Shown: piece by piece, positions 44,901 to 54,756 of the stretch
How the letters are laid out: each line of letters begins with the position of its first letter
Numbering within the stretch: the stretch's first letter is position 1
NCBI GenBank assembly: GCA_022766945.1
Contig: JALEOU010000054.1
Span: 1-55,335, forward strand
Direction of reading: 5' to 3'
DNA length: 55,335 nt
Source of the DNA: Fusicatenibacter sp.
GTDB lineage: Bacteria; Bacillota; Clostridia; Lachnospirales; Lachnospiraceae
Position numbers and translations under genes: made by a program
The notes under the pieces: model-generated
The model's database searches: none
Seen by the model: only the letters and a program-made list of their open reading frames with translations
Told to the model about the DNA's origin: nothing

Positions 44901-44929
44901 ACTATACTTCTCTTTGGTGATCCATGCAA
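44901..44929 (-). promoter_or_regulatory. Promoter of the transglutaminase/SLH gene
   Basis: TTGCAT (44929-44924), 17-bp spacer and TATAGT (44906-44901) on the minus strand, 87 bp before the start; AGGAGA precedes the ATG. Confidence 0.6.
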
Positions 44930-44936
44930 GCGTTTT

Positions 44937-44986
44937 GAAAAAAATGCCGCCAGATAACCATTTTGATTCATGGTCCGCTGACGGCA
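44937..44986 (-). terminator. Terminator of the arabinose operon
   Basis: On the minus strand GCCGTCAG/CTGGCGGC and CCAT/ATGG form a hairpin followed by ATTTTTTTC, 20 nt after the araD stop. Confidence 0.75.
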
Positions 44987-45006
44987 TGTTCTGTCAATAT
45001 GTTTTT

Positions 45007-45702
45007 CTAGTTCTGCCCGTAATATGCATTTGCTCCATGCTTTCTGTTATAATGCTTATCCTGGAGTTCCTGCGGTGCAGGCTGGATTCGCGGATTAATG
45101 GTTTCAGCGCGGTATGCCATCTTTGCCACCTCTTCCAGTACAACCGCGTTATGCACTGCCTCATGAGCATCCTTGCCCCAGGAAAAAGGACCATGATTTT
45201 TACACAGCACTGCGGGAACAGCCGTCACATCCTTGCCCAGCCGGTTGAACTCATTGACGATCAGATGGCCCGTATTTTCTTCATATGCCTCGTCAATCTC
45301 CTCTTTTGTCAGGCAGCGCAGACAGGGTACTTCACCATAAATATAATCTGCATGCGTGGTTCCGTAGCAGGGAATGCTTCTTCCCGCCTGAGCCCAGCTG
45401 GTCGCATAGGAAGAGTGCGTATGTACCACACCGCCGATCTGCGGAAATGCCTTATACAGTTCCAGATGTGTGGGAGTATCAGAGGATGGTTTGTACCGCC
45501 CTTCCACTTTGTTTCCGTTCAAATCCATGACAACCATATCATCCGGTGTCAGCAGATCGTAATCCACTCCGCTTGGTTTAATAACAAACAGCCCGCTCTC
45601 ACGGTCGATCTCACTGACATTTCCCCAGGTAAATGTCACAAGATGGTATTTTGGAAGAAGCATATTTGCTTCATAGACACGTTTTTTTAATTCCTCTAAC
45701 AT
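45007..45702 (-). CDS. araD: L-ribulose-5-phosphate 4-epimerase
   Basis: Converts L-ribulose 5-phosphate to D-xylulose 5-phosphate; zinc class II aldolase fold, 231 residues. Marks: [20 protein letters not shown], then the zinc histidines in [16 protein letters not shown] and, near residue 170, [20 protein letters not shown]. It starts 12 nt after araB and is the last gene of the operon. Confidence 0.95.
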   Translation of the reverse strand: MLEELKKRVYEANMLLPKYHLVTFTWGNVSEIDRESGLFVIKPSGVDYDLLTPDDMVVMDLNGNKVEGRYKPSSDTPTHLELYKAFPQIGGVVHTHSSYATSWAQAGRSIPCYGTTHADYIYGEVPCLRCLTKEEIDEAYEENTGHLIVNEFNRLGKDVTAVPAVLCKNHGPFSWGKDAHEAVHNAVVLEEVAKMAYRAETINPRIQPAPQELQDKHYNRKHGANAYYGQN

Positions 45703-45714
45703 TTTCCTACCTCT

Positions 45715-47313
45715 TTATTTCAGATTTTCCACTGCGGCGCGCTCGATGGCAAGTCCATCCTTATAGCGCTCGATGAAGGTTTCAAATCCGGCTACATCTG
45801 CCGGATCCGGATCCATCTTGCTTCCTTTGTTTCCGCCAAATACTTTCTTTGCCAGATAGTCATCCAGAGTCTCCGCTTCCCCTTTATTGATCATATAGGA
45901 AGCCAGCAGTGCGATACCCCAGGCACCGCCTTCCCCTGCAGTTTCCATAACCGATACCGGTGCATTCATCGCCGCAGCGAGAATCCTCTGACCTACTCCC
46001 TTTGTCTTAAACAATCCGCCGTGGCCAAAAATCTCATCCACCAGAACATGCTCTTCCTTCAGGAGAATATCAAGTCCCACTTTCAGCGCACCAAGTGCTG
46101 TGAACAGATGAACTCTCATAAAGTTTGCCAGATTGAATTTGCTGTTTGGAGTGCGCACAAACAGAGGACGTCCTTCCTCAAAGTCTGTAATATGTTCGCC
46201 GGAAAAATAGTTATAGGACAACAGGCCGCCGCAGTCTGCATCCCCCTCCAGAGCTTTGTTGTACAGAGTCCCGAACAGCTCGTTCATATCAACTTTTACA
46301 CCAAACGCTTCTGCAAATTCCCGGAACAGTCCTACCCAGGCATTCAGATCCGAAGTACAGTTCTGGCAATGAACCATAGCCACCGGATGACCGGTTGGCG
46401 TGGTTACCATATCAATTTCCGGATATACTTTGGAAAGATTCTTTTCCAGAACAATCATTGCAAATACAGAGGTACCTGCGGAAACATTTCCGGTTCTCTT
46501 GGTCACACTGTTGGTGGCAGCCATGCCGGTACCTGCGTCACCCTCCGGCGGACAAAGCGGAATTCCAGCCTGCAGATTTCCGGAAACATCGAGAAGCTTT
46601 GCGCCTTCCTTTGTCAGAAAGCCTGCATTTTCACCCGCAACCAGTACTTTCGGAAGAATCCCGGTCACTTTCCATGGATAGCCTTTCTCTGCTGCCAGCT
46701 GATCAAATTTTCCCACCATATCTGCGAAATACGTGTTTGTCTCAGAGTCAATCGGGAAGATACCGGATGCCTCACCGACACCGACTACCCGCTCTCCTGT
46801 CATTTTCCACTGAATGTAGCCTGCCAGAGTAGTCAGGTAATCAATGTCTTTTACATGCTCCTCTCCGTTTAACATTGCCTGATACAGATGAGCAATCGTC
46901 CATCTCTGCGGAACATGATAAGAAAACAGTTCTGTCAGTTTCTCGCTTGCCTCACCGGTAATATTGTTTCTCCAGGTGCGGAAGGGTACCAACAGATTGC
47001 CCTCTTTGTCAAATGCCATATAGCCATGCATCATGGCACTAAATCCGATAGCTCCCACCGTGGTAAGGGTAACGCCATATTTTTCTTTGACATCTGCCGC
47101 CATATTTGCATAGGCATCCTGCAGACCGCTCCAGATATCCCCAAGAGAGTAGGTCCAGATTCCATTTTCAAAACGATTCTCCCAGTCATGGCTTCCGGAA
47201 GCGATCGGCGCATTGTCTTCCCCTATCAGCACCGCTTTGATTCTTGTCGAACCAAATTCAATACCGATCGCCGTTTTTCCGGACAGAATAGCGTTCTTTG
47301 CATCCATTCCCAT
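45715..47313 (-). CDS. araB: Ribulokinase (FGGY family)
   Basis: Phosphorylates L-ribulose; 532 residues with the two-lobed FGGY fold. The N-terminal nucleotide lobe starts [16 protein letters not shown]; substrate residues lie in [12 protein letters not shown]; the second lobe contains [26 protein letters not shown] and [17 protein letters not shown]. Placement between araA and araD supports ribulose as substrate over xylulose. GGAGG stands 9 nt before the ATG. Confidence 0.9.
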   Translation of the reverse strand: MGMDAKNAILSGKTAIGIEFGSTRIKAVLIGEDNAPIASGSHDWENRFENGIWTYSLGDIWSGLQDAYANMAADVKEKYGVTLTTVGAIGFSAMMHGYMAFDKEGNLLVPFRTWRNNITGEASEKLTELFSYHVPQRWTIAHLYQAMLNGEEHVKDIDYLTTLAGYIQWKMTGERVVGVGEASGIFPIDSETNTYFADMVGKFDQLAAEKGYPWKVTGILPKVLVAGENAGFLTKEGAKLLDVSGNLQAGIPLCPPEGDAGTGMAATNSVTKRTGNVSAGTSVFAMIVLEKNLSKVYPEIDMVTTPTGHPVAMVHCQNCTSDLNAWVGLFREFAEAFGVKVDMNELFGTLYNKALEGDADCGGLLSYNYFSGEHITDFEEGRPLFVRTPNSKFNLANFMRVHLFTALGALKVGLDILLKEEHVLVDEIFGHGGLFKTKGVGQRILAAAMNAPVSVMETAGEGGAWGIALLASYMINKGEAETLDDYLAKKVFGGNKGSKMDPDPADVAGFETFIERYKDGLAIERAAVENLK

Positions 47314-47334
47314 ATGAATTTTCCTCCATTCTTT

Positions 47335-48831
47335 TTATCTATAATATACCGAATTCCATCTCAGCTCGTTGCGCAGCTGATGAATGGTGGTATTTTTATC
47401 AATCACGATGCTTTCAATTCCCATGGCAGCTGCCCAGTCACACATCTGCTCAGAAGTCAGATCGTAGGAAAAAGCAGTATGATGTGCGCCGCCTGCATAG
47501 ATCCAGCTCTCTGCTCCCACCTGAAGATTCGGTTCCGGTACCCAGAAGTTTGTGGCAACCGGAAGCTTTGGCATCGGCTTTTCTACCTTTTTGCAGTTTA
47601 CATCATTGATGATCAGACGGAAACGATTCCCAAGATCAATCAGAGATGCGGCAATCCCATGGCCCTCTTTGGAGGTAAATACAAGACGTGCCGGATCTTC
47701 ACGGTTACCCATGGACAGCGGCTGACATTTGATGGAAATCGGTCCGTCTGCGATAGTCGGACAAACCTCCAGCATATGTGCTTCCAGAATTCCTTCTTTT
47801 CCCGGCACCAGATTGTAAGTGTAGTCTTCCATAAAAGAAGTTCCTCTTGCGTCCTTCACACCGGCTGTCATGATTTTCATCAGACGCACCATAGCCGCAG
47901 TCTTCCAGTCGCCCTCACCGCCAAATCCATATCCTTTTTCCATCAGTCTCTGGATTGCCAGACCAGGCAGCTGTTTTAAGGAACCAAGATCCCCAAAATG
48001 AGTTACGATTGCCTGATAATTCTTCTCCTCCAGGAATTTTTCGAAACCGATCTCGATCCCTGCCTGCACTGCAACATGACGGCGGAATTCTTCCGGATCT
48101 CTTCCCTCCAGATGGATCTGATACCTGCTGTAATACTCTTCTACCAGCGCATCAATATCTCCCTGACTTACCTGGTCCACATACTCAGCAATCTCGTTCA
48201 CTGGATAGGCATCTATCTCCCATCCGAATTTGATCTGAGCTTCCACTTTATCTCCTTCGGTCACTGCAACATTTCTCATATTGTCAGCGATACGGCACAC
48301 GCGGATATGACTGCTCTCCATAATTCCAATTGCGGTTCGCATCCATCCGGCAATGCGCTCCTGTACCTCCCTGTCATCCCAGAAGCCCATAATGACCTTG
48401 CGCTCAATATTCATACGAGTGACGATATGTCCGTATTCTCTGTCTCCGTGAGCTGCCTGGTTTTCATTCATGAAATCCATATCGATGGTATCATAAGGAA
48501 TCTCACGGTTAAACTGTGTATGCAGATGAAGCAACGGCTTACGGAACTCCTGCAGACCAAGAATCCAGGATTTCGCCGGTGAAAACGTATGCATCCAGGT
48601 AATGACACCTGCACAGTGCTCATCTGCGTTTGCTTCATTCAATGTTTTTCGGATCAGTTCATTGGTAATCAGGGTAGGTTTCCATACAACCTCGCAGGGA
48701 AGGACTCCCGACTGATTCAATGCCTTTACTATAATCTGCGAATGCTCTGCCACATGCGAAAGGCATTCATCTCCGTACAGGTCCTGAGAACCGGTACAAA
48801 ACCAAAACTGATATTTCTTTGCTGTCTCCAT
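47335..48831 (-). CDS. araA: L-arabinose isomerase
   Basis: Converts L-arabinose to L-ribulose; manganese enzyme of 498 residues. Typical segments: FCTGSQDLYGDECLSHVAEH at the N-terminus, HTFSPAKSWILGLQ, MNENQAAHGDREYG, YGFGGEGDWKTAAMVR and GTSFMEDYTYNLVPG. First catabolic gene of the operon, 23 nt after araR. Confidence 0.96.
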   Translation of the reverse strand: METAKKYQFWFCTGSQDLYGDECLSHVAEHSQIIVKALNQSGVLPCEVVWKPTLITNELIRKTLNEANADEHCAGVITWMHTFSPAKSWILGLQEFRKPLLHLHTQFNREIPYDTIDMDFMNENQAAHGDREYGHIVTRMNIERKVIMGFWDDREVQERIAGWMRTAIGIMESSHIRVCRIADNMRNVAVTEGDKVEAQIKFGWEIDAYPVNEIAEYVDQVSQGDIDALVEEYYSRYQIHLEGRDPEEFRRHVAVQAGIEIGFEKFLEEKNYQAIVTHFGDLGSLKQLPGLAIQRLMEKGYGFGGEGDWKTAAMVRLMKIMTAGVKDARGTSFMEDYTYNLVPGKEGILEAHMLEVCPTIADGPISIKCQPLSMGNREDPARLVFTSKEGHGIAASLIDLGNRFRLIINDVNCKKVEKPMPKLPVATNFWVPEPNLQVGAESWIYAGGAHHTAFSYDLTSEQMCDWAAAMGIESIVIDKNTTIHQLRNELRWNSVYYR

Positions 48832-48854
48832 TTTTTTCTATACTCCTTTTTATT

Positions 48855-49958
48855 TTATACTGTTTTTTTCGGTGCGGTAGATTCCCGGATAATGAGTCTG
48901 GGGGAAATCAGACGTTCCACTTTGCTGTCCTCCTGCGGAACTTTCCGGATCTGTTCAAGAATCAGCTCCGCTGCCATCTCTCCTAAGCGTTCCTGGGGAT
49001 GCATAATCGTTGTAATGCCGATCGGGCTTGTCTGACCGATCAGGGAATTGTCATATCCGGTCACGGAAATATCATCCGGTATGGATAAACCACGCTCTCT
49101 CAAAGTGGAAATGACAGCCAGGGCAATCTGATCATTATAGCAGACCACCGCATCCATCGCCTTTCCCTCATCCAGCATCAGATTCAGCATCAAACCCGGT
49201 TTTACTTTCCTGTCTTCTGTGTGAAACCAGATTATGTTTTCCGGATCGTAGGGGATGCCCGCCTCCTGCAGCGCTTTGACATACCCCAGATGCCGCTGTG
49301 CTCCCTGGCTGTCATCCGCTTTAAAGATACCCACGATCTTTCTATGTCCATAATCAATCAAATGTTTGGTGAGCAGATAACCTCCCTGACAATCATCCAT
49401 CAGAATATGAGGTTTATCGAGCATCTGCGGATAGCTTCCCTGAATAAATACATAGGGAATATCGTAGTCATCCAGCATCTGATACAAGTTTGTATGCCTG
49501 CAAAGAATCTGACTCTTGCTCGGCTCAATAATCAGACCGTCAATGGGTTTGTTTAACAGCTCTTTGAGAACCTTTTCCTCATTGGTTCGGCTGTTTCCCG
49601 TATTCTTCAGAATAATACTGTATCCGTTTGCTGTCAGAACCCGATCCATTCCCTGAATCAGTCTCGGAAATATATAGTCTGAAATATACGTTGTCACCAC
49701 CGCAATGTTTCTGGAATTATGACGCTGAATAACCCTCTCGGAACAATAAGTCCCTTTTCCGTGATGCGCAGTCACATAACCTTCATTTTCGAGAATGGAA
49801 AGTGCCTTACGCACTGTATGGCGGCTGAGGCCGTAAATTACAGTCAGCTCGTTTTCTGACGGAAGCTTTTCCCCTGCTTTTATTTTCCCTGACAGAATAT
49901 CTTCTTTCAGCTGTTCCATCAGCGCAAAATATTTAGCTTTCCCGCTTTCGTTATCCAT
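48855..49958 (-). CDS. araR: Arabinose repressor (GntR-type DNA-binding, LacI-type sensor)
   Basis: 367 residues. N-terminal GntR winged helix (LPSENELTVIYGLSRHTVRK, then GYVTAHHGKGTYC) joined to a LacI/GalR-like sugar-binding domain from about residue 75. This hybrid is the hallmark of Firmicutes AraR, which releases DNA on binding arabinose. It is the first gene of its own operon, and operator-like TTGTACG sites overlap the promoter, so it should be autoregulated. Confidence 0.93.
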   Translation of the reverse strand: MDNESGKAKYFALMEQLKEDILSGKIKAGEKLPSENELTVIYGLSRHTVRKALSILENEGYVTAHHGKGTYCSERVIQRHNSRNIAVVTTYISDYIFPRLIQGMDRVLTANGYSIILKNTGNSRTNEEKVLKELLNKPIDGLIIEPSKSQILCRHTNLYQMLDDYDIPYVFIQGSYPQMLDKPHILMDDCQGGYLLTKHLIDYGHRKIVGIFKADDSQGAQRHLGYVKALQEAGIPYDPENIIWFHTEDRKVKPGLMLNLMLDEGKAMDAVVCYNDQIALAVISTLRERGLSIPDDISVTGYDNSLIGQTSPIGITTIMHPQERLGEMAAELILEQIRKVPQEDSKVERLISPRLIIRESTAPKKTV

Positions 49959-49992
49959 TCATACCGGCCTCCTTTTCTCTTACTTCTCATTT

Positions 49993-50030
49993 AGTATACA
50001 ACTTGTACGTTCCTCTTGACAAGTTGTACG
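49993..50030 (-). promoter_or_regulatory. araR-araABD promoter with AraR-like operators
   Basis: On the minus strand TTGTCA (50022-50017), 18-bp spacer and TATACT (49998-49993). Two plus-strand TTGTACG elements at 50003-50009 and 50024-50030 lie exactly 21 bp (two helical turns) apart, one in the spacer and one over the -35 box. They match the core of the B. subtilis AraR operator half-site. Confidence 0.7.
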
Positions 50031-50146
50031 AAACAGCCTCTGTATCTCTTTCCTCTAAAATAATTCAGCACACGCAGACGGCTATTGGCAGCTTTTAATA
50101 CAGATTTTACAAGTCCCACAGGACCTTTTTTCACATACATCGCAAC

Positions 50147-50217
50147 AAAAAAATACTGCCGGATGGATATCACTCTGTACGTTGCTTCCAACATCAGAGC
50201 GATCAACATCCGACAGC
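50147..50217 (-). terminator. Terminator after the aminotransferase gene
   Basis: CTGTCGGATG pairs with CATCCGGCAG, with a second stem inside, and seven T follow on the minus strand. The gap 50031-50146 shows nothing else I can name. Confidence 0.7.
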
Positions 50218-50243
50218 ACTTCTTTATGTATCAACAGCCGATA

Positions 50244-51416
50244 TTACTTTTGATTCAGTATACCGCAATCCCGGATTCTGGAAATCGCTTCCTGTATTTC
50301 CGGTTCGTCCTTCACAAGAGCAATCCGAACATATCCTTCACCGGACGCTCCGAACGCATTTCCCGGTGTTACCAGCACACCGGATTTTTCCAGAAGTTCT
50401 GACACAAACGCTTCCGAGGAAGAAAATCCATCCGGAATCTTTGCCCATACAAACATGGTGGCTGGACTTTTCTCAACTTTCCAACCGATAGATGTCATTC
50501 CTTCGCACAGGCAGTCTCTTCGCCGGCGATAAGCCTCTCTTGTGCTTTTCACACAACTCTGGTCTCCCGTGATTGCCGCAACCGCCGCCTTCTGAATCGG
50601 AAGAAACATACCGTAATCCATATTCGATTTCAGTCTGGAAAGCATAGCAACAATCTGTTCGTTTCCGATGCAGAAGCCGATCCTGGCTCCTGCCAGCCCA
50701 TACGTTTTGGAAAGGGAGTTGAACTCCACACCCACATCCATGGCTCCGGGACAGGCAAGGAAACTTCCTGTTGGCTCCGTATCAAAGACAAGTTCACTGT
50801 ATGCATTGTCATGAAGCACAATAATATCGTATTTTTTCGCAAACGCTACCAGTTTTTCGTAAAATTCCATCGGAGCAATCGCAGCGGTGGGATTATTCGG
50901 ATAAGACACTACCATCAGCCTGGCCTTTATTGCAATTTCTTCCGGAATCTCATCAAAATCAATCAGATAATTCTTTTCTTTTTTTAATGGCATCGGATAC
51001 AGCTCGGCACCCGCTATCACTGGGCCGTCGCCAAAAACCGGATAGCAGGGATCCGGCACCAGTACCACATCACCCGGATCCACAACTGCCAGTGCAAAAT
51101 GGGCCAGCCCTTCCTGAGATCCCAAAAGGGAAACCACCTGTGTCCTTGGATCAATCTTTACATGATATCTTCTCTGATACCATTCCGCCACGGCATCATC
51201 GAGTTCCCTGGTATCCTTAATCGCATAGACATAATTCCTCTCATCCGCAGCAGCGGCTGTGAGCGCGTCAATGACATGCCCGGCCGGTGGAATATTCGGC
51301 GTTCCGACACTCAGGTCGATCACCTTCTCTCCGGCTTCTTCTTTTGCCTGTTTGCGATTCAGTAATACGGTAAAAATATTTTCACCAAAATGATCCATTC
51401 TCTTCGAAAACTGCAT
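50244..51416 (-). CDS. Class I/II aminotransferase (LL-diaminopimelate aminotransferase-like)
   Basis: PLP enzyme of 390 residues. PLP marks: SYPNNPTAAI, HDNAYSELVF and the Schiff-base lysine K237 in SLSKTYGLAGARIGF; the substrate arginine is probably in GYVRIALV near the C-terminus. The overall flavour fits the DapL/aspartate-type subgroup, but the substrate is not certain. It starts 6 nt after the DUF5662 gene and closes a tight three-gene unit with the GH13 gene. Confidence 0.8.
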   Translation of the reverse strand: MQFSKRMDHFGENIFTVLLNRKQAKEEAGEKVIDLSVGTPNIPPAGHVIDALTAAAADERNYVYAIKDTRELDDAVAEWYQRRYHVKIDPRTQVVSLLGSQEGLAHFALAVVDPGDVVLVPDPCYPVFGDGPVIAGAELYPMPLKKEKNYLIDFDEIPEEIAIKARLMVVSYPNNPTAAIAPMEFYEKLVAFAKKYDIIVLHDNAYSELVFDTEPTGSFLACPGAMDVGVEFNSLSKTYGLAGARIGFCIGNEQIVAMLSRLKSNMDYGMFLPIQKAAVAAITGDQSCVKSTREAYRRRRDCLCEGMTSIGWKVEKSPATMFVWAKIPDGFSSSEAFVSELLEKSGVLVTPGNAFGASGEGYVRIALVKDEPEIQEAISRIRDCGILNQK

Positions 51417-51422
51417 GACTGT

Positions 51423-51998
51423 TTATTCCCTTTCTTCTCCTGTATTCCGATAAACGGGCACCTTGCTGCCCCTCAAAAAACGATGGCGGATATACCAGAG
51501 TGTCGCATCTTCCCCCTGTTCGGCAAGCATTTTCAACAAAAACTCCAGTTGAGACATCGTCTGCGGGTGTACAAACCACAGATGATCTTTTCCTTTTAGA
51601 AAATACTGATAGGGTGCCTGATCTGTATAGTCATTTCCAAGATATACTCTGGAAGCACTGAACCGGTCCATGATCATCTCTGCCACATACTTTCTCGGCA
51701 TCGGTACTCCTTCGATCACGGTACCACAGTTAATCCCGTAATCCACCCAATACTCAAACTGATGTTTATTCCGGCCTTTATGGTGCAGCCAGGATCTGGA
51801 CATTCCCGTGTCTTCCCGCTCCGCATTGTTCGGACTCCGATCCCCCTGATAATATCTGGCACCGACGAAGAACTCTGTCGGGGAATACTTGGATAAGTCG
51901 TGGGTCAGTCCCTGATAATACAAGCCAATTCTGAAACAGTAACGCATTACCAGCAGCTTGTGTGTTGTGATTGTCTTAAAGTGCTGCCAAGCCTTCAT
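51423..51998 (-). CDS. DUF5662 family protein
   Basis: 191 residues, soluble, function unknown. The arrangement of H33-D34 (LTHDLSKYSPTEF), H72-H73 and H79 (SWLHHKGRNKHQFEYW) looks like an HD-type metal site, so a hydrolase is possible. Proteins of this family are common in Lachnospiraceae and are sometimes named catalase without support. It sits 7 nt behind the GH13 gene and 6 nt before the aminotransferase gene. Confidence 0.75.
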   Translation of the reverse strand: MKAWQHFKTITTHKLLVMRYCFRIGLYYQGLTHDLSKYSPTEFFVGARYYQGDRSPNNAEREDTGMSRSWLHHKGRNKHQFEYWVDYGINCGTVIEGVPMPRKYVAEMIMDRFSASRVYLGNDYTDQAPYQYFLKGKDHLWFVHPQTMSQLEFLLKMLAEQGEDATLWYIRHRFLRGSKVPVYRNTGEERE

Positions 51999-52005
51999 AA
52001 CCTGA

Positions 52006-53874
52006 TTACTCCTGCTTTCCTGATAAAATCATGATACTGCGGGGAGCCACTGTAACCATCTTTCCTTTGATCCTGGGGCCCTTGCCGTTTTCATAAAAAC
52101 ATTCCTCTTTTGCCGTATCGACATCCACCTGCCAGATCTGTTTTCCCGCAAGTGCAGGTAAAGCCAGCTCCCGGGCATTCCAATGCATATTGTAAGCGAT
52201 GTAGAGGGAAGCATCCACCGTTCCGTCTTCTTTCGGATAATAATCCCCACAATACATCACGCCGATGGATCGACAGGTGTTCTCCATCTCGGAATACCAC
52301 GCCCGCTGACTGTGATATGACATATCCGGACTGCCAAAAGCTTTATAGTCCAGGAGTCTGGGTTCCGACCCTGCATGGAAAGCGGGATGTTCTTTTCGAA
52401 AAACGATTGCTTTTTTTACAAAATCCAGAATCTCCGGATACTTTTTTCCGGCATTCCAGTCAATCCATCCGATTTTATTATCCTGACACCAGGCATTGTT
52501 GTTTCCCTTCTGACTGTTGCCAAATTCATCGCCGCCATAAATCATTGGGGTTCCCTGACTGGTCAGAAGAATCAGAAACGCATTTTTTAACTGGCGCACT
52601 CTCAGTTCCCGGATCGCTGCTTTGCGTGTAGGTCCTTCCGTCCCACAGTTCCAGGAATCATTCTTCGCGGTTCCGTCTGTATTCTCTTCTCCATTCTCCT
52701 CATTATGTTTCGTTTCATAGGAAACCATATCCATCATGGTAAAGCCGTCGTGTTCAGCAAAATAATTGATCACTCCATGTGTGGAAGGATTTCTCCTCAG
52801 AAAATAGGAAAAACCGGCAAGGCTTCCCTCATCTCCTTTCAGGAAGCGCCGCATGCATTCCTGATATCCCTGATTTTGTTCTCCCAGATTCCTGCTTTCC
52901 GGCTTCAATCCGCCATAAATCTGTCCTGCGTCAAAGCCGACAAAAATCAATTTTGTTTTCTTCAAAAGAGGATTTTTTGCTGCTTCAGCTGCCAGTGATC
53001 CATCCCCGATCACGCGGAATCCGTCCACATGGAAGGTCACCAGGTAGTATTCCAGAATATTCATGGCACGGGCAGCTCCGACCGTCGGCGGGAAAGAAAA
53101 TTCCAGAATGCACTCCATTCCCGCTTCATGAAGCCCGTCCACCAGCTTTGCAAACTCCTGCACCGGATGATGTGTCGCAGAAAAGGAAGATTTCGGCGCA
53201 TAATAGAGAGCTCTGTTTCCATATCCCCAGAAATTCACTTTTTCCGTTTTCTCTTCCCCGGGAGGAAGCAGATGAGATGTCTTTGCTTCTTCTTTTGGCG
53301 GCATTTCAAAATATTCGTAAACCGGCATCAGCTCCACTGCATTTACTCCGAGCTCCCTCAAATAAGGGATTTTCTCGATCACACCAAGAAAGGTTCCCTT
53401 ATGTTTTACCCTGGATGAGGAATCCTTTGTAAAACCTCTGACATGAAGTTTATAAATCAATAATTCTTCATACGGATGATAAAGCGGCTGTGTGTTCATC
53501 ATCGGCTTTCTGGCAATCAGACAGCGAACCGAATGTTCATCCGGATTCCATGGTTCTCCGAATTTCTCTCTGCCCTCAAGAGCAGTGGCATTCGGATCCT
53601 GGCACACCTTTCCATTCACACAATAATTATAGGAAAAATTTCCGTTAAGTCCGCAGACTGTCATTGCAGCGACAGAGCCAAGCCTGTGTTCGTTTGAAAA
53701 GGGAATCCGCTCATATGGTTCCTTTTCTCCTTTTCTGTACAGCAGAAGCTCTGCATGCTGTTCCTCCGGCACTTCAAAAGCAAAATGATACCCTTTCTCT
53801 ACCCTGGACGCTCCCAGGTTTCTCGGATCCCCGGGCAAAATCCGGAGTTCTCCCTTTTCTTTTCTCTGACTCAT
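52006..53874 (-). CDS. GH13 isoamylase/GlgX-like protein without catalytic residues
   Basis: 622 residues, cytoplasmic. It keeps the N-terminal CBM48-like beta domain, LLIYKLHVRGFTK, the region IV segment EHDGFTMMDMVSYETKHN (H375, D376) and the GlgX-type tail (GTPMIYGGDEFGNSQKGNNN). Region II reads HVDGFRVIG, so the nucleophile Asp (position 289) is Ile. Region III reads LIFVGFDAG, where debranching enzymes have AEAWDAG, so the acid/base Glu (312) is Val. Region I is replaced by EFSFPPT and about 60 residues before region II are missing. The frame is intact with a good GH13 scaffold, so I read it as a pseudoenzyme, perhaps a glycogen-binding or regulatory protein, not a frameshifted gene. Confidence 0.75.
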   Translation of the reverse strand: MSQRKEKGELRILPGDPRNLGASRVEKGYHFAFEVPEEQHAELLLYRKGEKEPYERIPFSNEHRLGSVAAMTVCGLNGNFSYNYCVNGKVCQDPNATALEGREKFGEPWNPDEHSVRCLIARKPMMNTQPLYHPYEELLIYKLHVRGFTKDSSSRVKHKGTFLGVIEKIPYLRELGVNAVELMPVYEYFEMPPKEEAKTSHLLPPGEEKTEKVNFWGYGNRALYYAPKSSFSATHHPVQEFAKLVDGLHEAGMECILEFSFPPTVGAARAMNILEYYLVTFHVDGFRVIGDGSLAAEAAKNPLLKKTKLIFVGFDAGQIYGGLKPESRNLGEQNQGYQECMRRFLKGDEGSLAGFSYFLRRNPSTHGVINYFAEHDGFTMMDMVSYETKHNEENGEENTDGTAKNDSWNCGTEGPTRKAAIRELRVRQLKNAFLILLTSQGTPMIYGGDEFGNSQKGNNNAWCQDNKIGWIDWNAGKKYPEILDFVKKAIVFRKEHPAFHAGSEPRLLDYKAFGSPDMSYHSQRAWYSEMENTCRSIGVMYCGDYYPKEDGTVDASLYIAYNMHWNARELALPALAGKQIWQVDVDTAKEECFYENGKGPRIKGKMVTVAPRSIMILSGKQE

Positions 53875-53918
53875 CTCTCTTCCGCCTTTCTTGTACCCTT
53901 ACTATGCTGTTCTTTCAA

Positions 53919-54671
53919 TCAGGAAATGACAAGTTCCACCGGACAGTGGTCCGATCCCTGTACTTCTGTATGGATTTTTGCATCCTCCAGACGATCTTTG
54001 AGTCCCGTCGACGTGCAAAAATAATCAATTCTCCATCCCGCATTTTTCGCCCTGGCAGAGAAACGGTAAGACCACCAGGAATAAATCCCTGTCTGTTCCG
54101 GATAGAAATACCGGAACGTATCAATAAATCCATTCTCCAGAAGTACAGAAAATTTCTGCCGCTCCTCGTCGGTAAACCCGGCGTTCTTCCGGTTCGTGGA
54201 AGGATTTTTCAGATCAATTTCTTTATGTGCAACATTCAGGTCTCCACAGAAAATCACAGGTTTCTCTTCCTCGAGCTTCTTCAGAAAGGCCAGAAAGGCA
54301 TCCTCCCAGCTCATCCGATAGGCCAGTCTGACCAGTTTTTCCTGAGAATTTGGTGTGTACACCGTCACAAAATAGAAAGACGGATACTCTGCTGTGATCA
54401 CCCGTCCTTCATGATCAAATTCTTCAACTCCGATACCATATCTCACTGAAATTGGTTCTTCTTTTGTGAATAATGCAGTTCCGGAATATCCTTTCTTTTC
54501 TGCGTAGTTCCAATACTGGTGATAACCGGGAAGCTCCAGATCAATCTGTCCTTCCGAAAGCTTCGTTTCCTGCAGACAAAAGATATCCGCATCCGCCTGA
54601 TTGAAATACTCCAGAAATCCTTTCTTCATACATGCCCGCAGGCCATTCACATTCCAGGATATAAACCGCAT
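53919..54671 (-). CDS. xth: Exodeoxyribonuclease III
   Basis: AP endonuclease and 3'-5' exonuclease of 250 residues for base excision repair. Marks: [24 protein letters not shown] with the metal Glu, [13 protein letters not shown], the catalytic VYTPNS and [12 protein letters not shown] segments, and the final [10 protein letters not shown]. It is 44 nt upstream of the GH13 gene in the same direction. Confidence 0.95.
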   Translation of the reverse strand: MRFISWNVNGLRACMKKGFLEYFNQADADIFCLQETKLSEGQIDLELPGYHQYWNYAEKKGYSGTALFTKEEPISVRYGIGVEEFDHEGRVITAEYPSFYFVTVYTPNSQEKLVRLAYRMSWEDAFLAFLKKLEEEKPVIFCGDLNVAHKEIDLKNPSTNRKNAGFTDEERQKFSVLLENGFIDTFRYFYPEQTGIYSWWSYRFSARAKNAGWRIDYFCTSTGLKDRLEDAKIHTEVQGSDHCPVELVIS

Positions 54672-54706
54672 TATGAAAAATCCTCCTTCAAATTCATCGT
54701 GATTTC

Positions 54707-54735
54707 ATTATAACACAACCCACCGCCCTTGGAAA
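54707..54735 (-). promoter_or_regulatory. Possible promoter of xth
   Basis: TTTCCA (54735-54730), 17-bp spacer and TATAAT (54712-54707) on the minus strand; GAAGGAGG stands before the xth start. Confidence 0.45.
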
Positions 54736-54756
54736 CACCTCGATTTACATATTTCT

